From Deltaproteobacteria bacterium CG11_big_fil_rev_8_21_14_0_20_45_16 (GTDB taxonomy: Bacteria; Bdellovibrionota; UBA2394): a stretch of DNA of 64,000 nt. Made by a program: the position numbers and the translations under genes. The notes under the pieces were generated by a model that saw only the letters and a list, made by a program, of their open reading frames with translations, was not told the DNA's origin and searched no databases. Positions 59,860 to 64,000 of this stretch are shown here, in pieces (the first letter of the stretch is position 1; every line of letters begins with the position of its first letter). The DNA is taken from NCBI GenBank assembly GCA_002787535.1, contig PCXB01000076.1, positions 1 through 64,000 of the forward strand. The letters run 5' to 3'.

Positions 59860-60362
59860 CAAGACTTTTTAGCTTCAGGCAAGGCTAAAAGACAAACAGC
59901 TTGTGCCGCGATTCCTTCCTTGCGACCGACAAATCCCAGGTAATCCGTTGTCGTCGATTTTACCGAAACCCGAGAGGCTTCAATCCGTAGGCATTCACTT
60001 AATTTTTGCCTAATGCTCCCAATATAGGGCTTCATTCTCGGTTCCTGAGCCATAATCGCCGAATCAACGGACAGAATTTTTGCCCCCCTCTTTTCAAGCT
60101 GGTCCCGAGTCCAGGCAAGGAAATCCAAGCTCGGCGCACCTTTCCACTGTGGATCACTCGAAGGAAAATGCTCTCCGATATCGCCCATATTGAGAGCTCC
60201 CAACAATGCATCGACGAGCGCATGAACAAGCACATCGGCGTCCGAATGGCCGTCTAAGTTTCGACTATGTTCTACTTGCACACCCCCAACCCAAATTGGT
60301 CCGGAGGCTTCACCAAAAGCATGTGCATCCGTGCCTAAACCAATTCTAAGATTATCCAACAT
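59859..60362 (-). CDS. ispF: 2-C-methyl-D-erythritol 2,4-cyclodiphosphate synthase
   Basis: Fifth enzyme of the MEP isoprenoid pathway, 167 residues, zinc-dependent trimer. RIGLGTDAHAF (Asp and His zinc ligands), HSDADVLVHALVDALLGALNMGDIGEHFPSSDPQW and SVKSTTTDYLGFVGRKEGIAAQAV are conserved. Lies between ispD (11-base overlap) and gltX, so two successive pathway steps (with IspE elsewhere) are cotranscribed. Confidence 0.97.
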   Translation of the reverse strand: MLDNLRIGLGTDAHAFGEASGPIWVGGVQVEHSRNLDGHSDADVLVHALVDALLGALNMGDIGEHFPSSDPQWKGAPSLDFLAWTRDQLEKRGAKILSVDSAIMAQEPRMKPYIGSIRQKLSECLRIEASRVSVKSTTTDYLGFVGRKEGIAAQAVCLLALPEAKKS

Positions 60363-61068
60363 TTTTCCACACCTTGCCGATTCGATTGTCCAAGTCTGAT
60401 GGCACCGTCACTTTTATATTCTGAGCATCTCCAGGGTGAGTCATTACCCGATGGCCCAAGTATTCAAGCATCATTGCATCATCCGTAAATTCTATTGGCG
60501 AATCTTTTAATTCCAAATGTACCTTGCGAATCAAGTTAGAGTCAAAAACCTGCGGTGTCTGAACCCGAAAGAATTTCCTTCGATCGTGTGTGGATATGAC
60601 AGAACCATCCTCGGCCACTTCCTTAAGCGTCTCCTTTATACTAAGAGTCGGTATCAAGGCTGGCACATTGGCTGCTTGATCGAACAACGAGCTCAAAAAA
60701 TTTTGGTCTAAGAAGGGTCGCGCTCCATCATGTATGACAATTCGATTAACAGGCTTCAAAGACTCAATGCCTAAGCGCACAGAATCCTGCCTGCGAGCGC
60801 CACCTTTAATAATCCTGATCGGCCTAGAAACTAGTGAACTTTTTTGGATTTCATCCAGAAAAGTTTTCTCATCCCCATCCCTCACAACAAGACATAGCTC
60901 CTTAAATTCTAATACCGAACTTAAAGCCTCTATAGTGTGAACAAAGAGCGCTTTAGCCTCCCAACGTATTAGAGACTTTGAATTAAACCCAGACGAGTTT
61001 GGAAGTTGGCTTCGAAAACGCTGACTCTCCCCCGCAGCAACAACGACGGCTGAAAAGTCAGCTTTCAT
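60352..61068 (-). CDS. ispD: 2-C-methyl-D-erythritol 4-phosphate cytidylyltransferase
   Basis: Third enzyme of the MEP pathway, 238 residues. AVVVAAGESQRFRSQLP is the nucleotide-binding loop (somewhat modified: AAGESQRFR rather than AAGxGxRM), GGARRQDSVRLGIESL, VIHDGARPFL, and FTDDAMMLEYLGHRVMTHPGDAQNIKVTVPSDL. Follows carD after 5 bases and overlaps ispF. Confidence 0.95.
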   Translation of the reverse strand: MKADFSAVVVAAGESQRFRSQLPNSSGFNSKSLIRWEAKALFVHTIEALSSVLEFKELCLVVRDGDEKTFLDEIQKSSLVSRPIRIIKGGARRQDSVRLGIESLKPVNRIVIHDGARPFLDQNFLSSLFDQAANVPALIPTLSIKETLKEVAEDGSVISTHDRRKFFRVQTPQVFDSNLIRKVHLELKDSPIEFTDDAMMLEYLGHRVMTHPGDAQNIKVTVPSDLDNRIGKVWKNVG

Positions 61069-61073
61069 AGAAC

Positions 61074-61688
61074 TTATTTAGACGAAAAAATTTCTTCGAT
61101 CTGAGCTTCAACCGAGGGCTCATCTGAGTCCTCGGCAATAGCCAATTCTTTAACGAGTAAGCTCTTAGCTAGTTCGAGCATCTTCTTTTCGCCAAACGAA
61201 AGAACTTTATCAGCACGAATCACACAAAGATCTCGAAGAACTTCCGTGATCTCAAATACGGATCCAGTTTTCACTTTTTCCATATACTCCCGGTAGCGCC
61301 GATTCCAAGTGGTTTGCTCCACAACAATTAATTTCTCGCGAAGCATGTCGTAAACACGCTTAACGTCATCGGGACTAGCAATCAGACGAACGCCTACTGA
61401 CTTAACCTTGTTCAAAGGAACCATAACGGTGATATCATTTTCCAAAATTCGAATCATATAAAAAGGAATCGAAACGCCACCGATTTCCTTCATTTCAACA
61501 GAGAGAATTTGTCCTACACCATGTCCCGGATAGACAACCTTCTGACCTTCATCAAATTTATCTGGTGTAACATTCGTGGATTGTTCAGCGCTCTTCTTGG
61601 CAAAATTTCTCTTTTTGCCGAATGGACTTCTTTTAATATTAGTTGGTCTGACTACTGCAGTGCTAACTGCGGCCTTCTGTACTCCCAT
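61074..61688 (-). CDS. carD: CarD/CdnL-type RNA polymerase-binding regulator
   Basis: Transcription factor that binds the RNA polymerase beta subunit and stabilises open promoter complexes. 204 residues: a basic unstructured N-terminal extension (1-45), the RNAP-interaction Tudor-like domain FDEGQKVVYPGHGVGQILSVE (about 46-66) and MVPLNKVKSVGVR, then the helical C-terminal domain with the promoter-contact Trp in TTWNRRYREYMEKVKTGSVFEI. The N-terminal extension and acidic end (EDSDEPSVEAQIEEIF) are additions to the core. First gene of the long minus-strand run; carD followed by ispD-ispF is a recurrent arrangement. Confidence 0.95.
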   Translation of the reverse strand: MGVQKAAVSTAVVRPTNIKRSPFGKKRNFAKKSAEQSTNVTPDKFDEGQKVVYPGHGVGQILSVEMKEIGGVSIPFYMIRILENDITVMVPLNKVKSVGVRLIASPDDVKRVYDMLREKLIVVEQTTWNRRYREYMEKVKTGSVFEITEVLRDLCVIRADKVLSFGEKKMLELAKSLLVKELAIAEDSDEPSVEAQIEEIFSSK

Positions 61689-62012
61689 TACTCACGTACC
61701 CCCGGATTAAATTTGCTGGCCAACACCCACAAGACGGGTATTTAAGGCTCAGATTATTACTCTATTACTCACTCTATTTTTGATGGCAGCTTCAGGCGGA
61801 AAAAAAGGCTGCCACGGTTGGTATTACTATCATATTTAAAAGTTTTAGTAAATAGCCACCAGATTAATATATAAGTTATTGATATTAAAGGCTTTTTAAG
61901 CAAAATCCAAGGGGTGATCCTATGACTGTTTGCGTCTAAGGCCTGCGTCGGGTGCTTTTTCTTGATCGCCAATTACCACCTGCGTAGCGTCATAATCAGG
62001 GGGATTTTGAAT
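61689..62012. other. Divergent intergenic region between carD and a secreted-protein gene
   Basis: About 320 bases without a convincing gene. It must carry the carD promoter (minus) and that of the gene at 62013 (plus). The centre (61830-61905) is AT-rich. On the minus strand there is a near-repeat AGAGTGAGTAATAGAGTAATAAT around 61752-61775 and a small ACCC-7-GGGT hairpin near 61725-61740. I see no RNA gene, terminator or known operator here. Confidence 0.5.
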
Positions 62013-63032
62013 ATGAAAACTTGGGGGAATTGCCGCATCTCGGCAATAAATATACTAATTGCGGTCACGATAAACACCGGCTTCATGGCTTTAGCTTCGG
62101 CCAGCCAACTAGAGGTAGACATTCCAGACGATGTGGACGGTTTCGTTATGGATTTGGCCTTTCATTCCACAAACCGGAGCCAAGTATTTAAAACGCAGTC
62201 GGCTGAACTATCCAAAAATGGAAAATCTTCATCCATAGACAGCGCATTTCTAAGTGGGCCAGGAGATGATGAAGATCCGGATGATGTTTATCAGCCAGAT
62301 CCCATTAATAGGCCGATTCGTTATGATGGTAACTTGCCCCTACCACTTCCCGGTTCGAGCTACAATTCCGGCACGGCCTATATCGTCGGCCTGGAAGTCC
62401 TTTATCAAACACTACAATATTACGGGGTCACAGCTCTGATTCAATCCAAGAACGGGCGTGTTGAATTCGAAGTGGTGGAATCTCGATCAGGACACTTTAA
62501 ATATTTGAACAAGCTCGATGTTGCCTTTGCGCTCATGCAATTTTCAAGATACCTCCAAGCGCTTCTCTGCGACGATCCTTCGATGGAAAATTTTTATATC
62601 GCTTTTACCCAAGTTCCTGTCGAAGAAATCGGATTCCGATTTAAATCGGAAATGGCATGGGCATTATTAGGAAATCTTTTGCCTCGTGATCTCAATTCAA
62701 ATTTTATCGTCGGACGACGCTGGTCATCCCTCGGCAAACTCGCGGCCAGTTTGATCAACACTCAAGGCGGCGAAGAAGGTCGTACGGCGGCCGCAATGAC
62801 TCGATCGGTAGACGATCTCGTCAAGTTTATGATGGAATTTAATAAGCTTCTTTGTTTTGTCGATATTCGTCCCAAACCAAAAGAAGCCCTACGAAGAAGG
62901 ATCGCTGTGAACAAAGTCCTTGAACTTGTCAGAACAATTGACGAACGCTACGGCCTCCTTAAAGACCTTATTGATCACGCCAAAGAAGAGGGGGAAAAGG
63001 AGCAGCTCGATTATATTCTCGAGAACTCTTAG
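62013..63032 (+). CDS. Secreted protein of unknown function
   Basis: Exported protein of about 339 residues; signal peptide at 1-31 (GNCRISAINILIAVTINTGF, ending ALASAS). No family recognised. The mature part begins with an acidic linker (GPGDDEDPDDVYQPDP), then a mostly helical region with few cysteines and a charged C-terminus (DERYGLLKDLIDHAKEEGEK). Start set at ATG 62013, preceded by AGGGGGA; the frame is open 17 codons further. Converges with purE (3-base gap). Confidence 0.62.
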   Translation: MKTWGNCRISAINILIAVTINTGFMALASASQLEVDIPDDVDGFVMDLAFHSTNRSQVFKTQSAELSKNGKSSSIDSAFLSGPGDDEDPDDVYQPDPINRPIRYDGNLPLPLPGSSYNSGTAYIVGLEVLYQTLQYYGVTALIQSKNGRVEFEVVESRSGHFKYLNKLDVAFALMQFSRYLQALLCDDPSMENFYIAFTQVPVEEIGFRFKSEMAWALLGNLLPRDLNSNFIVGRRWSSLGKLAASLINTQGGEEGRTAAAMTRSVDDLVKFMMEFNKLLCFVDIRPKPKEALRRRIAVNKVLELVRTIDERYGLLKDLIDHAKEEGEKEQLDYILENS

Positions 63033-63035
63033 TCA

Positions 63036-63545
63036 TTATTTCAATTTCTTCTTTTCAACCTGGCGTCGGAGCTGGTCGCGAAAGCGGCCTAAGCCCTTCG
63101 CCAGTTTTTTATTTGTAGATTCGCCACCAAAGGCCAAGATTTTGATCGCTAAAATTCCAGCATTGTAAGCGCCATCTATCGCCACGCAAGCCACCGGAAC
63201 GCCTTTGGGCATTTGCAGAATCGACAATAACGAATCTTTACCATCCAATTTAGTAATATTAACGGGAACACCGATAACAGGGAGGCTTGAGAATGAAGCG
63301 AGCATGCCTGGTAGATGCGCCGCACCTCCCGCTCCCGCAATGATTAGCTTAATTCCCCGAGCTTCGGCATCCTTGGCAAATTTAGACATCTTTTCAGGTG
63401 TTCGGTGGGCCGAAACAATCTTGGCTTCATAGGGAACGGAAAATTCAGACAAGCATTCGGTCGCGGCTTTCATGATTTTCCAGTCGGAATCACTTCCCAT
63501 AACAATGGAGACTTGCGCTCTTTTCTTGTTCTTAGCTGATGTCAT
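63036..63545 (-). CDS. purE: N5-carboxyaminoimidazole ribonucleotide mutase
   Basis: Purine synthesis: converts N5-CAIR, the PurK product, to CAIR. Class I PurE of about 169 residues: [30 protein letters not shown] (substrate loop), [17 protein letters not shown] and PVIGVPV. The ATG overlaps the purK stop (ATGA), giving the order purK-purE, the reverse of the common purE-purK. A longer frame to 63560 is unnecessary. Confidence 0.97.
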   Translation of the reverse strand: MTSAKNKKRAQVSIVMGSDSDWKIMKAATECLSEFSVPYEAKIVSAHRTPEKMSKFAKDAEARGIKLIIAGAGGAAHLPGMLASFSSLPVIGVPVNITKLDGKDSLLSILQMPKGVPVACVAIDGAYNAGILAIKILAFGGESTNKKLAKGLGRFRDQLRRQVEKKKLK

Positions 63546-64000
63546 TTCAATGCCCCCCAAACTTCTCTCTCTATTTTTTCCGCCCGCTCGCGTTGATCAT
63601 TTAACTCCGACTCATTCGATGCCACAAAATTTATATGCCCCATCTTACGTCTTGGCCTGATTTCATCTTTAGCATACCAAAAACATTCAAGGCCATTGCC
63701 ACAGTTGTTTTGCAAAATTTCGAGACGTTCCGTCGGAATCTGAAATTCGCCCGCCCCCAAGATATTCCGCATTCCCCAATAGCTTGTGCGACATTCCAGT
63801 TTTGGAATTTCCAAGCCAAAAGCCAATCTCATATGTAGTTCAAATTGATCAATGTTATAGGCGCTCATACTAAAGTGCCCAGTATTGTGAACCCGGGGCG
63901 CCAATTCATTAATCCAAAGTTCCTTGTTTTGATCGATAAACATTTCCACCGCAAATACTCCCTCCAACACAAATGAAGCAGCGATGGATTTACCAATCTT
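63542..64000 (-). CDS. purK: N5-carboxyaminoimidazole ribonucleotide synthase (3' part, runs off the window)
   Basis: C-terminal part (about 152 codons) of the ATP-grasp enzyme that carboxylates AIR with bicarbonate and [33 protein letters not shown] contains the Mg-ATP-binding Glu and Asn of the ATP-grasp active site; [14 protein letters not shown] and the closing KMGHINFVA are typical PurK elements. The frame stays open to the window edge, so the N-terminal half lies beyond 64000. Confidence 0.95.
   Translation of the reverse strand, partial: KIGKSIAASFVLEGVFAVEMFIDQNKELWINELAPRVHNTGHFSMSAYNIDQFELHMRLAFGLEIPKLECRTSYWGMRNILGAGEFQIPTERLEILQNNCGNGLECFWYAKDEIRPRRKMGHINFVASNESELNDQRERAEKIEREVWGALK

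Overview
The window reads as compact chromosomal DNA from a Gram-negative bacterium of mid-range GC. Many convergent genes abut or overlap at their 3' ends. The long minus-strand run carD-ispD-ispF-gltX-uvrB-uvrC-...-comEC-pal-cpoB-tsaD-rsmA-smpB-rnhA, the lipoproteins, the outer-membrane-type proteins and the many small secreted proteins fit a Bdellovibrionota/Oligoflexia-like (former deltaproteobacterial) organism. That placement is inference. No insertion sequence, prophage, CRISPR array or integrase was seen, and almost every gene is intact.

Layout. Positions 1-294 hold the 3' part of tmRNA (ssrA). A severed 3' end of a sensor-kinase gene follows, then a stress-type operon of a GlsB/YeaQ membrane protein and two coiled-coil proteins with a shared C-terminal motif. 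Positions 2.2-5 kb hold an HD hydrolase, two secreted proteins and a probable frameshifted small gene. Positions 5-13 kb hold an RlmD/TrmA-type methyltransferase, ExoD, a divergent FAH-like/maiA pair (tyrosine or homogentisate breakdown), an icd-amn-TM2-DOMON operon, dps and an MFS exporter. Positions 13.4-24 kb hold acs, an OPT transporter, an SDR, trhO, serC and a DoxX operon. Positions 24-32 kb hold an esterase with a Sua5/TsaC protein, a PLP dehydratase, mnmD and mnmC as two separate genes, a TIMP/NTR-like secreted protein and valS. Positions 32-46 kb hold two thioredoxin-fold proteins, a SixA-like phosphatase, phnDCE, the padR-HAAS-trmH-sodB run behind a palindromic operator, a 2OG oxygenase, folE, gloB, ppc, and two DNA alkylation repair genes overlapping tail to tail. 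A protein at 46.5-47.5 kb carries a calcium-binding loop and a Cys-TM-Arg C-terminal tag.

Positions 47.5-61.7 kb are one uninterrupted 14-gene minus-strand run for translation quality control and tRNA modification (smpB, rsmA, tsaD), envelope integrity (pal, cpoB), DNA uptake and repair (comEC, uvrB, uvrC), isoprenoid precursors (ispD, ispF), gltX and the regulator carD. The window ends with a secreted protein of unknown function and the purK-purE pair, purK running off the edge.

No single new system stands out. The best leads are the coiled-coil operon at 0.5-2 kb, the terminator-like hairpin that contains the cpoB start codon, the padR operator, the shared C-terminal tag in two secreted proteins, RNase HI with a C-terminal viroplasmin-like domain, and the sensor-kinase scar next to ssrA.
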